Assembly (NCBI RefSeq): GCF_030811455.1
Contig: NZ_JAUSQU010000001.1
Span: forward strand, 372,001-436,000
From: Streptosporangium lutulentum
GTDB taxonomy: Bacteria > Actinomycetota > Actinomycetes > Streptosporangiales > Streptosporangiaceae
DNA: 64,000 bases
Direction of reading: 5' to 3'
Shown piece by piece: positions 25,801 to 34,455 of this stretch. The translations under genes were made by a program, and so were the position numbers. The notes under the pieces were generated by a model that was given only the letters and a program-made list of their open reading frames with translations, was not told where the DNA came from and made no database searches. The stretch's first letter is position 1; each line of letters starts with the position of its first letter.

Positions 25801-25982
25801 GGCTCCGCGGGACCCGCCTCACGCGTGGCCGTCGCGTCGAGGGCCGCGACCAGCGTGGTCGTGGGAGCCGCGAACGGGTGAGGGCGGAGCGCGGCCCGGG
25901 AGACGGGGCCGGGGGCCCGGGCGGTGTCCTCCGCCCAGACCCCCAGTCGTCCGTCGACCCATGCACCGTGGATCACGAGCAC
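22851..25982 (-). CDS. SNF2-family DEAD/DEAH-box helicase/ATPase
   Basis: A 1043-aa Swi2/Snf2-type protein with an N-terminal domain (~1-450) specific to the bacterial group, then the motor. Motor motifs are ADDMGLGKT (~595-603), ICPMSLIGNW, CDEAQAIKN (~695), LTGTPVENHLSELW, and in lobe 2 VFTQYTEFG, LSLKAAGTGLNLT and RAFRIGQ. It should translocate on DNA or remodel nucleoprotein complexes (HepA/RapA-like). The GTG at 25982 gives MLVIHGAWVDGRL, the usual start of this family; an ATG 45 bp upstream is possible. A SWIM-like remnant follows immediately. Confidence 0.92.
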   Translation of the reverse strand: MLVIHGAWVDGRLGVWAEDTARAPGPVSRAALRPHPFAAPTTTLVAALDATATREAGPAEPLTRITAGAEARELAIRLPGSAAGPSPSPESGLTSRARSPKMSTWLVPALLLHPVDAFSLFGSLSDPGPGSSGIDPDAGFGPRPDAGSSGGGSGSGIDAGVVREAVEEPEWGPGLSLRYFAVVAEQARGLVRRGRILPQLVVEDGEHAARWRPVLTGADLVLVADLAAAMPPVCRAVPEERPSSHVLREALNGLADGAARLSLPDRLILSGRPGLKTALPDRWLYALTGEDASLPGARPAEAVALGDALAGWFASAHELDGPVRACFELVEPGGDGESWRVEFGLAPAGDPAGYLSADRIRAGERPSWLPERPMELLRTDLNRAVRLHPDLYTALRTPEPSSLKVETAWAFSFLRNGAPMLRAAGYGVRLPAWAGRQGLGLRLTTRAVADDDAFGLDKRVSFRLDVAIGDHTISGEELAELARLKIPLVQVKGQWVELDDHQLKAALKIVEERGDGERTVSEVIREVVEGGEEELPLVAVDADGLLGDLLSGEADRRLTPVAVPRALAGTLRPYQERGLSWLSFLSGLGLGGILADDMGLGKTISTLSLLLSERESGAHSPTLLICPMSLIGNWQKEAARFAPSLRVYVHHGATRRREEELAATVREADLVVTTYGTALRDLGALAALEWGRVVCDEAQAIKNSSAQQSRAVRSIPARTRLALTGTPVENHLSELWSIMEFCNPGLLGPAKRFRRRYQDPIETRRDADATDALKRATGPFVLRRLKTDRSIISDLPEKLEMKVWCTLTEEQAKLYKAVVNDMLGRIDGSVGIERRGNVLATMTRLKQVCNHPAHLLKDGSRLAGRSGKLARLEELAEEILDEGDKALVFTQYTEFGSLLQPYLAAHLDRPVLWLHGGLPKKRRDALVERFQEDDEPMLFLLSLKAAGTGLNLTAANHVIHVDRWWNPAVENQATDRAFRIGQTKNVQVRKFICVDTLEERIDEMIERKKSLAESVVGTGEDWITNLSTDQLRELFQLGPGAVS

Positions 25983-26091
25983 GCAACCACCCCGTTCTTC
26001 CTCATCGTGTATCGCGGCTTCACCCATGGCGCGACCTCACCGTGTGTCGCGACGCGCGGGTGCGTCCTCCCGGCAGGACGCTCCGGCAAGG

Positions 26092-26898
26092 TTAGACGCG
26101 ACTGCGGAACGCGAGGATCGCCAGAGGCGCGAAGACCACGGCGAAACCGGCCGCCCAGAGCAGCGAGACGAGGGTGGACCCGGCGACCTCTCCGCCGATC
26201 AGCAGGCCGCGGATGGCGTCGGCCAGGTGCGTGACGGGGTTGATGTCGGACCAGGTCCGCAGCCAGCCGGGGAAGGTGTCCGAGGGCACGAGAGCGCTGC
26301 TGGTGAACGTGAGCGGCATCATCGTCGAGAAGGAGATCATCTGCACCTTCTCCGGACTGGACGCCTTGAGCCCGATCAGCACCGACATCCACGACATCGC
26401 CAGGGAGACCACCACCAGCAGCGCCAGTGCCCCCAGGGCGCCCAGCACGCTCGTCGTGACACGGAAACCGAGGACCATGCCGAACACGACCAGCAGGACG
26501 AACGCCCACACCTGCTTGACGGTGTCGGCGATGATCCGTCCGGACAGCGGGGCGGTGCGGGCGATGGGCAGGCTGCGAAGCCGGTCGAAGACCCCCTTGG
26601 TGATGTCGGTGTTCAGGCCGATCGCCGTGGACAGGGTGTAGAAAAGCGCGTTCTGCACCAGAAGGCCGGGCAGGGCGAACTGCAGGTAATCGCCCGTCGA
26701 GCCGGAGATCGCGCCGCCGAACACGTAGGTGAACAGCAGCAGGAACATGATGGGCTGGATGCTCAGGTCGAGCAGCTCCCACGGGTTGTGCTTGATCTGG
26801 ACCAGACTCCGCCAGGCGAGCGTCATGGTCTGCCGCAGCGTGGCCAGCGGCGTGACGCGCTTGGCTCCGGCGGGCATCGTCGCCGTCAGCGTCGTCAT
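26092..26898 (-). CDS. ABC-2 type export permease (DrrB-like)
   Basis: A 268-aa membrane protein with six predicted helices and the ABC-2/DrrB signature: LLDLSIQPIMFLLLFTYVFGG, FALPGLLVQNALFYTLS, KGVFDRLRSLPIAR, and a C-terminal PVTHLADAIRGLL. It forms the membrane part of an exporter with the ATPase encoded just upstream; their genes overlap by ATGA. Relatives export antibiotics or lipids. An out-of-frame-looking open extension upstream on the same frame is not part of this protein. Confidence 0.92.
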   Translation of the reverse strand: MTTLTATMPAGAKRVTPLATLRQTMTLAWRSLVQIKHNPWELLDLSIQPIMFLLLFTYVFGGAISGSTGDYLQFALPGLLVQNALFYTLSTAIGLNTDITKGVFDRLRSLPIARTAPLSGRIIADTVKQVWAFVLLVVFGMVLGFRVTTSVLGALGALALLVVVSLAMSWMSVLIGLKASSPEKVQMISFSTMMPLTFTSSALVPSDTFPGWLRTWSDINPVTHLADAIRGLLIGGEVAGSTLVSLLWAAGFAVVFAPLAILAFRSRV

Positions 26899-27866
26899 AT
26901 GAGGGCCTCTTTTTTCGTCTCGGAGGTCGGTTCGGCTTCCGCGGGGTGCCCGGTGAGGGCCAGGAACACCTCGTCGAGGCTGGACTTGCGCAGCGCCAGC
27001 TCGGTCGCGACGATGCCGAGGTCGTCGAGGCGGCGCACGATGACGGGCACGACCGCGGGGTCGTGCACGGAGGTCACGGCCTTTCCGCCGGTGAGGCTCG
27101 GAGCCTCGCCCAGGACGTCGCCGAGCACCTTGGCGACCAGGTCGAGGTGGCCGGCCTGGAGCGGACGGACTTCCAGGACCTGTGCCCCGGTGGTCGCCTT
27201 CAGCTCGTCGGAGGTGCCGGAGGCGATCACCTTGCCGTGGTCGAAGACCACGATGTCGTCGGCGAGCTGGTCCGCCTCCTCCAGATACTGGGTGGTGAGC
27301 AGCACCGTCACCCCGTCGGCCATCAGGCCGCGCACGACGCTCCACAGCTCGGTGCGGCTGCGAGGGTCGAGCCCGGTGGTCGGCTCGTCGAGGAACAGCA
27401 CCTGAGGCCGCCCCACCAGGCTCGCCGCCAGGTCCAGGCGGCGGCGCATGCCGCCCGAGTAGGTCTTGGTCGCCCGTCCGCCGGCGGCCGTGAGGTCGAA
27501 TCGCTCCAGCAGCTCGGCCGACCGTGCTTTGGAGTCGGCCCTCGACAGGCCGAGCAGGCGGCCGATCATCATCAGGTTCTCCACGCCGGTGAGCATCTCG
27601 TCCACCGCGGCGTACTGGCCCGTGAGGCCGATCAGTAATCGCACCTGATGGGCCTGTCTGGTCACGTCGAACCCGCCGACCGAGGCCGTGCCCTCGTCGG
27701 GTTTCAGCAGTGTCGCCAGAATGCGCACGGCGGTGGTCTTGCCCGCCCCGTTCGGTCCGAGGACTCCGAGCAGCCGCCCCTGCGGCACGACGAGATCCAC
27801 CCCGTCGAGGGCCCGGGTCTCCCCGTATCGCTTCACCAGACCTTCTGCCTGAATGGCATATCGCAT
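26895..27866 (-). CDS. ABC transporter ATPase (DrrA-like)
   Basis: A 323-aa nucleotide-binding subunit with Walker A GPNGAGKT, Q-loop GLTGQYAAVDEMLTG, signature YSGGMRRR, Walker B VLFLDEPTTGLD and an H-loop replaced by Gln (LLTTQYLEEAD), as is typical for DrrA. The C-terminal ~100 residues are the DrrA-type extension. Together with the ABC-2 permease it should pump a hydrophobic compound out of the cell. The ATG at 27866 has a GAGAGGTG ribosome site. It is divergent from the bPH2 operon over ~150 bp. Confidence 0.93.
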   Translation of the reverse strand: MRYAIQAEGLVKRYGETRALDGVDLVVPQGRLLGVLGPNGAGKTTAVRILATLLKPDEGTASVGGFDVTRQAHQVRLLIGLTGQYAAVDEMLTGVENLMMIGRLLGLSRADSKARSAELLERFDLTAAGGRATKTYSGGMRRRLDLAASLVGRPQVLFLDEPTTGLDPRSRTELWSVVRGLMADGVTVLLTTQYLEEADQLADDIVVFDHGKVIASGTSDELKATTGAQVLEVRPLQAGHLDLVAKVLGDVLGEAPSLTGGKAVTSVHDPAVVPVIVRRLDDLGIVATELALRKSSLDEVFLALTGHPAEAEPTSETKKEALI

Positions 27867-28018
27867 CGGCGGCACCTCTCTTTTGTTTTCCCGGCCCCCC
27901 AGGATGCCCGGCCCCACCGACATTTCTCCGGGCACGGAGCGGCCGCCGACGAGGGCCGGCCGGCAGATCGCCGATTTGGGGGGAGGCCCGTCCGGACAAG
28001 ACCGTTTAGGCTGACAGC

Positions 28019-28627
28019 GTGAGCGACCGAGCCGACGAACACAGGGATTTCACGAACGTGGCGGCGCCAGCCGATCACGGGAGTGAGCGCGGCAGGGGGG
28101 TCCCGGGGCGCGGTCGTGTCCCCTTGCGCGACCCCGCCAACCCGGTCTCCCGCAAGGCCATCGCGTTGTGGCTGCTGGAAGCCCTCTTCTGGGCCGTCCT
28201 CCTGGTCGGCGGCTCCTACTTCCTGGCCGGGTGGATAGACGGCGACCGGTGGTCCTGGCTACCCGGCTGGGCGGTGGACAACATCCGGTGGCTGCCGGTG
28301 CTGGTGGCGGTGCTCCTGGCCCCCGGCACGATCATCGAGCCGTTCTGGCGCTACGCCGTGCACCGGTGGGAGCTCAGCGAGGACGTCGTCTACGCGCGTT
28401 CCGGCTGGATCAGCAGGGAGTGGGTGTTCGTCCCGGTCAGCAGGATCCAGACGGTGGACAAGGCACAGGGCTGGATCGAGCGGATGCTGGGTCTGGCCAC
28501 GGTCGAGATCCGCACCGCCTCCCACGCGGGCTCGTCCACGATCAAGGGTCTCGACTACAAGGTCGCGGCAGGACTGGCCGAAGGGCTCGCCCGCCGGGCC
28601 GAGGAGCTCAGGGACGACGCGACATGA
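28019..28627 (+). CDS. bPH2 (YdbS-like) membrane protein
   Basis: A 202-aa protein with a basic, Arg/Gly-rich N-terminus, two membrane helices (~48-68 and ~85-105) and one bacterial pleckstrin-homology-2 domain (WELSEDVVYARSGWISREWVFVPVSRIQTVDKAQGWIERMLGLATVEI). bPH2 proteins of the YdbS/YdbT type occur as pairs at the membrane, and in Bacillus the pair helps resist stress or bacteriocins. The GTG start at 28019 is used. The stop overlaps the start of the following YdbT-like gene (ATGA), so the two are coupled. Confidence 0.85.
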   Translation: MSDRADEHRDFTNVAAPADHGSERGRGVPGRGRVPLRDPANPVSRKAIALWLLEALFWAVLLVGGSYFLAGWIDGDRWSWLPGWAVDNIRWLPVLVAVLLAPGTIIEPFWRYAVHRWELSEDVVYARSGWISREWVFVPVSRIQTVDKAQGWIERMLGLATVEIRTASHAGSSTIKGLDYKVAAGLAEGLARRAEELRDDAT

Positions 28628-30624
28628 CCGAACCTCCCGGCGAGCGGCCCCTTCCCGGACGGCGGGCCCCCTCCGAAGACCTCGGCCCCGGACGAGACCG
28701 GGAGAACCCCGGACCGGCCCCGGAGGCCGTGCAGGACGCCGTGCAGGACGCCGTACCGGACGACGGGCGCGAGGACGTGCGTGAGGACGTGCGCGCCGTA
28801 CCGGGCGACGGGCGCGAGGATGTGCGCGCCGTGCCGGGCGAGGCGTGGGCCGCGCCTGACGGCGGGAACGGCGAGGCGCCGGTGGTGCCGGCCGGGGAGT
28901 GGACCGGGGAGCGGGCCGTGCCCGACGGCGGGCAGGCGTCGCCGATCGGCGGGTACGGCGAGGCGCCGGCGGGGCCGCACGCGTGGGCGTACGGCCTGCC
29001 GGCCGGTGAGCCGTTGCGGCTCAGCCCCAAGGTGCTGCTGACCGACCCGATCCGGATGCTGCCCTCGCTCTTCCTGCCGCTGGCCGGTGTCCTGTTCCTC
29101 GGCGGGTTCTCGCCCCGCTCGTTCGTGTGGGCCGCGCTGGGAATAATCGGCTCGGTCGCCTACGCCGCCGTCCGCTGGGCCACCTTCACCTACCGGATCG
29201 TCGACGACCGGCTGGAGCTCAGCCGGTCGCTGGTCAGCAGGTCGGTACGGACGATCCCGCTGGAGCGGATCCGGGGCGTCGACGTCAGCACGCCGCCGCT
29301 GCACCGCCTGCTCGGCATCGCCGTGCTCAGGATCGACACCGGCGCGAGCGGTGACGAGAAGCAGGAAGGCGAGCTCAACGGGGTCACCGTCGCGGAGGCG
29401 GAGCGGCTCAAGGCCGTGCTGCTCTGGCACGCCCGCGCCCGGATGGCCAGGCGCGCTCAGGCACGCGGAACCGTTCCCGGGGCGGGATCCGCCCTCCCGG
29501 CGGCGGAGCCCGGCGCGTCCGGTGCGCTTCCCGCGCTCCCCGGCACGCCGGAGAGCGCGGCTCACGCCACCGTCGGCCACGAGGTCGGCGACACGACCCC
29601 GGAACGGGTGTTCTTCGTGCTGCCGCGCAAGTGGCTCGCCTACGGACCTCTCTCCGGCGCCTACCTGCTGACCCCCTTCGCGCTGCTGGCCGGTGCGGTC
29701 GGCCTGGCGTTCCAGTGGGGCAGCGAGCTCAGGATCGACGGACGGCTCGTGGTGAACGCCGGGGAGTGGCTCTGGGGACACCCGGCTCTCCTCGTCGGAG
29801 CCCTGCTGGTGCTGGTTCTGGCCATGCCGGTCGTCGGCATGATCATGTACGGCGTGTTCAACTGGGACTTCACCCTGCGAGGCCGCGAGGGATACCTCGT
29901 CGCCGAGCGCGGCCTGATCACGCGCAGAAGCGTGTCGCTGGAGCGGCGCAGGGTGCGGGGGTTCGAGCTGGTCGAGGGGCTGATCGAGCGCCGCGTGGGA
30001 CTCGCCCGCGCGTGGGCGATCGTGACCGGCCTCGGCGATTCGGCGACCCGGGGCCAGCTGCTGCCCGTGGTGCCACGCGACACCGTGCTCGACGTGGTGA
30101 GCGAGGCGATCGGCGCGGTCCCCCCGGGGCTTCGGCCGCATCCGGCGGCGGCACGCAGGCGACGGCTGTTCAGAGCGATCTTCCCCTGGCTGGTGGTGGT
30201 CGCCTGCGCCTCGGCCGCCGCGCTGGAGTGGTCCACGTACTGGTGGTGGCTCGCGGTGCCGGCCGCGATCGGCGCGCTGCTGGGCATCCCGCTCGGCCTG
30301 GACCGCTACCGCTCCCTCGGCCACACCTACGACGGGACCCGCCTGTCGGTCCGCTCGGGCTCGCTGCGCCGTTCCCAGGCCGTGGTGGAGGAACGGGCGG
30401 TCGTGGGCTGGACGCTGAGGCAGACCTGGTTCCAGCGGCGCGCGGGAGTGCTCACCGTCGTCGCCGGGGTGGGCGCGGGCTCGGGAGGTTACTCCGCCCT
30501 CGACGTCGGCGAAGCGCAGGGAGTGGCCTTCGCCGCCGAGGTCACACCCGACTGGTTCGCCTCGTTCGTCACCCCCGAAGCGGCTCGGGCCCCGGAGGCC
30601 GATCGCGACCTCCGGGCTCGTTGA
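28624..30624 (+). CDS. Multi-bPH2 (YdbT-like) membrane protein
   Basis: A 666-aa protein. Residues ~1-125 are an acidic, repetitive tail with tandem units such as REDVRAVPGDG. Three bPH2 domains alternate with membrane helices. The first domain spans ~185-275 (YRIVDDRLELSRSLVSRSVRTIPLERIRGVDV). The second is near ~415-480 (REGYLVAERGLITRRSVSLERRRVRGFEL). The third is near ~560-640 (YDGTRLSVRSGSLRRSQAVVEERAV). It forms a pair with the upstream YdbS-like protein. The internal DNA repeats at 28730-28850 may vary between strains. Confidence 0.85.
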   Translation: MTEPPGERPLPGRRAPSEDLGPGRDRENPGPAPEAVQDAVQDAVPDDGREDVREDVRAVPGDGREDVRAVPGEAWAAPDGGNGEAPVVPAGEWTGERAVPDGGQASPIGGYGEAPAGPHAWAYGLPAGEPLRLSPKVLLTDPIRMLPSLFLPLAGVLFLGGFSPRSFVWAALGIIGSVAYAAVRWATFTYRIVDDRLELSRSLVSRSVRTIPLERIRGVDVSTPPLHRLLGIAVLRIDTGASGDEKQEGELNGVTVAEAERLKAVLLWHARARMARRAQARGTVPGAGSALPAAEPGASGALPALPGTPESAAHATVGHEVGDTTPERVFFVLPRKWLAYGPLSGAYLLTPFALLAGAVGLAFQWGSELRIDGRLVVNAGEWLWGHPALLVGALLVLVLAMPVVGMIMYGVFNWDFTLRGREGYLVAERGLITRRSVSLERRRVRGFELVEGLIERRVGLARAWAIVTGLGDSATRGQLLPVVPRDTVLDVVSEAIGAVPPGLRPHPAAARRRRLFRAIFPWLVVVACASAAALEWSTYWWWLAVPAAIGALLGIPLGLDRYRSLGHTYDGTRLSVRSGSLRRSQAVVEERAVVGWTLRQTWFQRRAGVLTVVAGVGAGSGGYSALDVGEAQGVAFAAEVTPDWFASFVTPEAARAPEADRDLRAR

Positions 30625-30727
30625 GGCTCACGCCGCCCCGGAGACCTCCGAGAAGCCCGAGGCCCCGGAAGGCCCCCGGGTGTCCCCGGAAACCCCTGGA
30701 GGCGGCGGACACGCCCGCCTGTACGGC

Positions 30728-30765
30728 GAAGCGGGGGTGACCGGAACACCGGTCACCCCCGCTTC
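30728..30765. terminator. Perfect 17-bp bidirectional terminator
   Basis: GAAGCGGGGGTGACCGG pairs perfectly with CCGGTCACCCCCGCTTC around AACA. It lies between the convergent bPH2 operon and sepH and can serve both strands. Confidence 0.85.
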
Positions 30766-30776
30766 GTGTGGTGCGG

Positions 30777-32429
30777 TCAGTCCTGGCGGCGAGCGCCGAA
30801 CATGATCTCGTCCCAGGTCGGCACCGAGGCGCGCCGGCCCCGGGCCTTCTTGGCCGGCCGCGCCGGAGTCGGTGCCGGTTTCGGGGGTTCGGCGGGCTTC
30901 GGCGGCTCCACGGGTTTCGGCGACTCCGCGGGCTTCTCCGCCGCGGGCTTCTCGGCCTCGGTCTCCTGCATTGCCCCCGTGTCCCCCTGTGTCTCTTCCT
31001 TGACCGGCTCGGCCGCAGAGGCCTTGTCCACGCTGACGCGTGCCGCCGGTACGGCCACCGGACCCTCCTGGGCCGGCTGGGCCTCCACCGTTACGGGCTC
31101 GGGAGCGGGGGTCTCCTTCGCCTTGGGCGCGCTCTCCGCCACGAGGGCCGCCGGCTCGGCGACGACCTCGGGGGGTGAGGGCTGCTCCCGGACGGGCTCG
31201 GGCTCGGCCCTGACCTCGGCGGGGGCGGGAGGGGCGGCCGGAGGCTCCGGCGTCGCGGCGGCCTCCGGAACGTCCCGGGCGACCGGCTCGGGCTCCGGCG
31301 TGGCGGCCACGACGGGCGCGAGGACGGGTTCCGCCGGGCGGACGGGCTCCGGGGGCCGGACCGGCTCCCGCACGGCGGGCTCCGCCACGGCGTGGGCGGG
31401 TTCCGGCGTCACCGGTGCCGGCTCCGCGATCACGGGCGCGGGCTCGGGGAACGTGACCCGCGCGACCGGCTCGGAGACCTGCGCGACGGGCGCGACGGGC
31501 TCCGGCGGCCGGACCGGCTCGGAGGTCCTGTCCGGCTCGTAGCCGGACGGGTCCGGAGCGCGCAGCGGAGGCACCGACACCCTCGGCGCCTCGTAGCCGG
31601 GCGGGAGCGGGGGCATCGGCGGCTGCTGGTAGGCCGCGGGAGGCTCGGTCTGGGCGTAGACCGGCCGGGACTGGGCCGGTGGCTCGGTCTGGGCGTAGGC
31701 CGGCCGCGACGGAGCCGGTGGCTCGCTCCGGAGGACCGAGGGGAAGGACACCGGTGGCTGGTTCAGCGGCTCGGGTGCCAGCGGCGGCACCGGGGCGAGC
31801 TTGGCCACGCGCGGCACGAATGGGGTCACCGTGCTGTCCTCGGGCGGCTCGACGTACTCGCCCGCGGACAGGCGCATGGCCTCGTCGTCGTGCGGCGTGA
31901 TGTGGCGCCGGCGCGGATCGAAGATCCATTCGGCGTTACGGGTATGACCGTTCCAAACGAAACCGAGCTTGATCCGCCACAGGTTGTCGTCCCGTTTGGC
32001 GGAGTCCCATTCGATCTCGTCGGCGGGCACGCCGCGACGGGTCAGCCGCTCGGCGACGAGGTCGCCGAGGGTAGGACCGGGAGCGGAGTCACCCGGCAGT
32101 CGCACGGCGCAGCGTTGCGCCTGCTGAGCCATGTACTCACGTTCCTGGAGCACGGGGCCCTCGAACCATCGCACGCGCTCGACCGGGATGCCCGCCGTGG
32201 CGGCGATCTCCTCAGCGGTCTCGCCGGCACGGATCCGGGCCTGGATCTCCTTGGGGCGCAACGGACTCTCCACTTCGATCTCGTACTGGCCGAGACGGGA
32301 GAAGTTGCCGCGGACGGCAGCACGGAGCCGGTCGTCGACGGGCAGCGTGAACCGGGTGCCCCGGCCGGCTGTCGCCAGCACGAGGTAGGTCCCGTCCTCG
32401 CTCACCGCGACGAGTCGGAGCTCCTGCAT
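30777..32429 (-). CDS. sepH: Septation protein SepH (DUF3071)
   Basis: A 550-aa protein. The N-terminal SepH/DUF3071 domain (~1-220) contains MQELRLVAVSEDGTYLVL, SPLRPKEIQARIRAGETAEEIA with its helix-turn-helix-like motif, and DEIEWDSAKRDDNLWRIKLGF. A very long Pro/Glu/Ala-rich linker follows, then a short conserved C-terminus (RRASVPTWDEIMFGAR). In Streptomyces and mycobacteria SepH promotes FtsZ assembly at cell division. The linker here is longer than in Streptomyces SepH (about 350 aa in total, as I recall). The ATG at 32429 is the conserved start. It is transcribed alone. Confidence 0.93.
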   Translation of the reverse strand: MQELRLVAVSEDGTYLVLATAGRGTRFTLPVDDRLRAAVRGNFSRLGQYEIEVESPLRPKEIQARIRAGETAEEIAATAGIPVERVRWFEGPVLQEREYMAQQAQRCAVRLPGDSAPGPTLGDLVAERLTRRGVPADEIEWDSAKRDDNLWRIKLGFVWNGHTRNAEWIFDPRRRHITPHDDEAMRLSAGEYVEPPEDSTVTPFVPRVAKLAPVPPLAPEPLNQPPVSFPSVLRSEPPAPSRPAYAQTEPPAQSRPVYAQTEPPAAYQQPPMPPLPPGYEAPRVSVPPLRAPDPSGYEPDRTSEPVRPPEPVAPVAQVSEPVARVTFPEPAPVIAEPAPVTPEPAHAVAEPAVREPVRPPEPVRPAEPVLAPVVAATPEPEPVARDVPEAAATPEPPAAPPAPAEVRAEPEPVREQPSPPEVVAEPAALVAESAPKAKETPAPEPVTVEAQPAQEGPVAVPAARVSVDKASAAEPVKEETQGDTGAMQETEAEKPAAEKPAESPKPVEPPKPAEPPKPAPTPARPAKKARGRRASVPTWDEIMFGARRQD

Positions 32430-32998
32430 GCGAGTCCCTTCGTCGTCGTGCTCAATCTTCCCCCGGACCCTTGAGTCTCTCGCGTGTGCCGGTTGCCTGC
32501 CAGCACCGTACCCGGCATGTCCGAACATCGCCTTCCTGGATGGGGCTCGCAGCGATGTGACGCCGGTCACATTTGCTCCATTCATCTACTTACAGGACAC
32601 CGGTATGGAGCAGCAAGTTCGCGGTCCTCATCGGATTCTCGCGAATAACTCCGGATACCGCTGTGGACTTCGACCAAGAGCTGGAAGATGGTGGTGAGCC
32701 CGGCCCGCCAACCCTCGGGTGAAATATCGCGATTGCGAAGGTGTGCGAAGGTAGGCCGTCGCCACCCGTGGCGACGGGCGGTGACGGCGGGCCTGGACGG
32801 CGGGAGAATGTCATCTCCAGCGGACTCCCTCGGGGTTGAGCGGCGCGGGGCGTTTGCCGAATCTGCCTGTCACCGGCGTCACAGGAACAACAGGACACGC
32901 GGACGCGTCACTCTTCGAGGGAGCCTTTGCGTTCCCCTTTACCGAAAGCTTGCGGGAAGCGGTCGGTTCGGGGAACGGGGGCTCGGCGGAGGCGGGGG
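32430..32998. other. 569-bp intergenic region
   Basis: Upstream region of sepH and downstream region of the lactone oxidase gene. A dyad TGTCACCGGCGTCACA lies at about 32869-32884. No gene-like frame is convincing; open frames on both strands lack recognisable motifs. It must contain the sepH promoter. Confidence 0.5.
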
Positions 32999-34315
32999 TC
33001 AACCCAGAACGGTGCCCAGGTAGTCGTTGGTGAAAACGCGCTGCGGATCCAACCGGTCCCGGAGCGCCCCGAAGTCGGCGAACCGGGGATAGACCGTGGC
33101 CAGGTAGGCCGCGTCGCGGGTGTGCGCCTTGCCCCAGTGCGGACGGCCGCCCAGTCTCGCCATGATCTCCTCGACCTCCTCGAAGTAGGCCGCGTTCGGT
33201 GTCGGCCGGTAGATGTGGCAGGCGATGTAGGCCGACTCCCTGCCGTAGGCGGTGGACAGCCACGCGTCGCCGGCCGGGGTGACCCGCACCTCGATCGGGA
33301 AAGTGATCTTCCAGTTCCGCCGTTCCACCAGGTCGCGGGTCTCACGGAGGGCCTGGCCGAGGTGCTCGCGCGGGATGGCGTACTCCATCTCCAGAAACCG
33401 CACGTCCCGCACGCTCGTGAAGATCTTGTACGAGGTGTCGGTGTGGGCCGATGGGGAGAGCGCCGCCGCCGAGATCGCGTTGAGCCGGGGGATCGCGCCG
33501 GGGAAGCGCCTGCCGACGCCGCACAACGCGCCGAACAGCGTGTTCTCCAGGAACGTGTTGTCCAGCCAGTGCCTGAACGCGCTCGGGGGATCGGGCGGTC
33601 CCTCACTCCGGTTGTTGCGCTTGGTCAGGCAGGTGTCGGTGTGCGGCAGCCAGAAGAAGTCCAGGTGCTCGTTGCCCGAGATGATCGCGTCGAGCGAGCC
33701 GAGGATCTCCGTCAGCGCCATCGGCTGCCGGACGCTGCGCAACAGAAACGACGGCTCCACCCGGAAGGTCACCGCGGTCACCACGCCGAGCGCGCCCAGG
33801 CCGACCCTGGCGGCGTCGAACAGGTCCCGCTCGCTCACCTCGTCGCGAATCTTCCCGTCGCCGTCCCCGCGCACCGTGACGATCTCGCCGTCGGCGAGCA
33901 CCAGCTCCAGGGCCAGGACCTCCTCGGCCAGTCCTCCGGTCTCCCTGCCGGTGCCGTGGGTGCCCGTCTGGATGGCTCCGGCGAGGGTCTGGGCGGTGAT
34001 GTCGCCCATGTTCGCCAGGGCCAGGCCCATCCGGTCGAGTTCCTCGTTGAGCGCGTCGAGCGTCGTCCCGGCCGCGGCCGTCACCCAGCCGTCGCCCACC
34101 TCGCGGATCCCGGTCAGCGCGTTCGGCCGCAGCAGGAGGCCGTCGGTGAGCGCGACTCCGGTGAACGAGTGGCCGGTGCCCATCATGCGGACCCTGCGCC
34201 CCGACGCGGCGCCGTCCCGTACGGCCCGCGCCACCTCCTCCGCCGAGGAGGGCGTGCGGACCTCCGCCGGGGAGAAGACCTGGTTCCCGGCCCAGTTGGA
34301 GAAGACCTCGCTCAT
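32999..34315 (-). CDS. FAD-linked sugar-lactone/alditol oxidase (ALO family)
   Basis: A 438-aa VAO-type flavoprotein. The FAD-binding PP-loop region includes MMGTGHSFTGVALTDGLLL, where the His of GTGHS is the usual covalent FAD site. The family segment MGDITAQTLAGAIQTGTHGTG follows. The C-terminal ALO domain ends with GGRPHWGKAHTRDAAYLATVYP and DPQRVFTNDYLGTVLG. It oxidises an aldonolactone or alditol with oxygen or an electron carrier, as in L-gulono- or D-arabinono-1,4-lactone oxidases. The exact substrate is open. It is cytoplasmic, with no signal peptide. The MFS gene lies 141 bp upstream on the same strand. Confidence 0.9.
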   Translation of the reverse strand: MSEVFSNWAGNQVFSPAEVRTPSSAEEVARAVRDGAASGRRVRMMGTGHSFTGVALTDGLLLRPNALTGIREVGDGWVTAAAGTTLDALNEELDRMGLALANMGDITAQTLAGAIQTGTHGTGRETGGLAEEVLALELVLADGEIVTVRGDGDGKIRDEVSERDLFDAARVGLGALGVVTAVTFRVEPSFLLRSVRQPMALTEILGSLDAIISGNEHLDFFWLPHTDTCLTKRNNRSEGPPDPPSAFRHWLDNTFLENTLFGALCGVGRRFPGAIPRLNAISAAALSPSAHTDTSYKIFTSVRDVRFLEMEYAIPREHLGQALRETRDLVERRNWKITFPIEVRVTPAGDAWLSTAYGRESAYIACHIYRPTPNAAYFEEVEEIMARLGGRPHWGKAHTRDAAYLATVYPRFADFGALRDRLDPQRVFTNDYLGTVLG

Positions 34316-34455
34316 GCTTCCTCCCGCCCGGCCGGTGTCACCCGGCTTTCGCGGTGCGGCCGTGAGGCGTCACCATCCTGACCGCGGTCCATGCCGCGCA
34401 CCGCCGCGTTCGCCGGGTCGCTCGCTCCGCCAGTGAACATGAACAGTACTCATGA

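Noticed and set aside
26092..27999. A 635-codon frame that would fuse unrelated sequence to the ABC-2 permease
   Set aside because: Only the last 268 codons resemble a permease, and an ATG overlapping the ATPase stop (ATGA) is the natural start.
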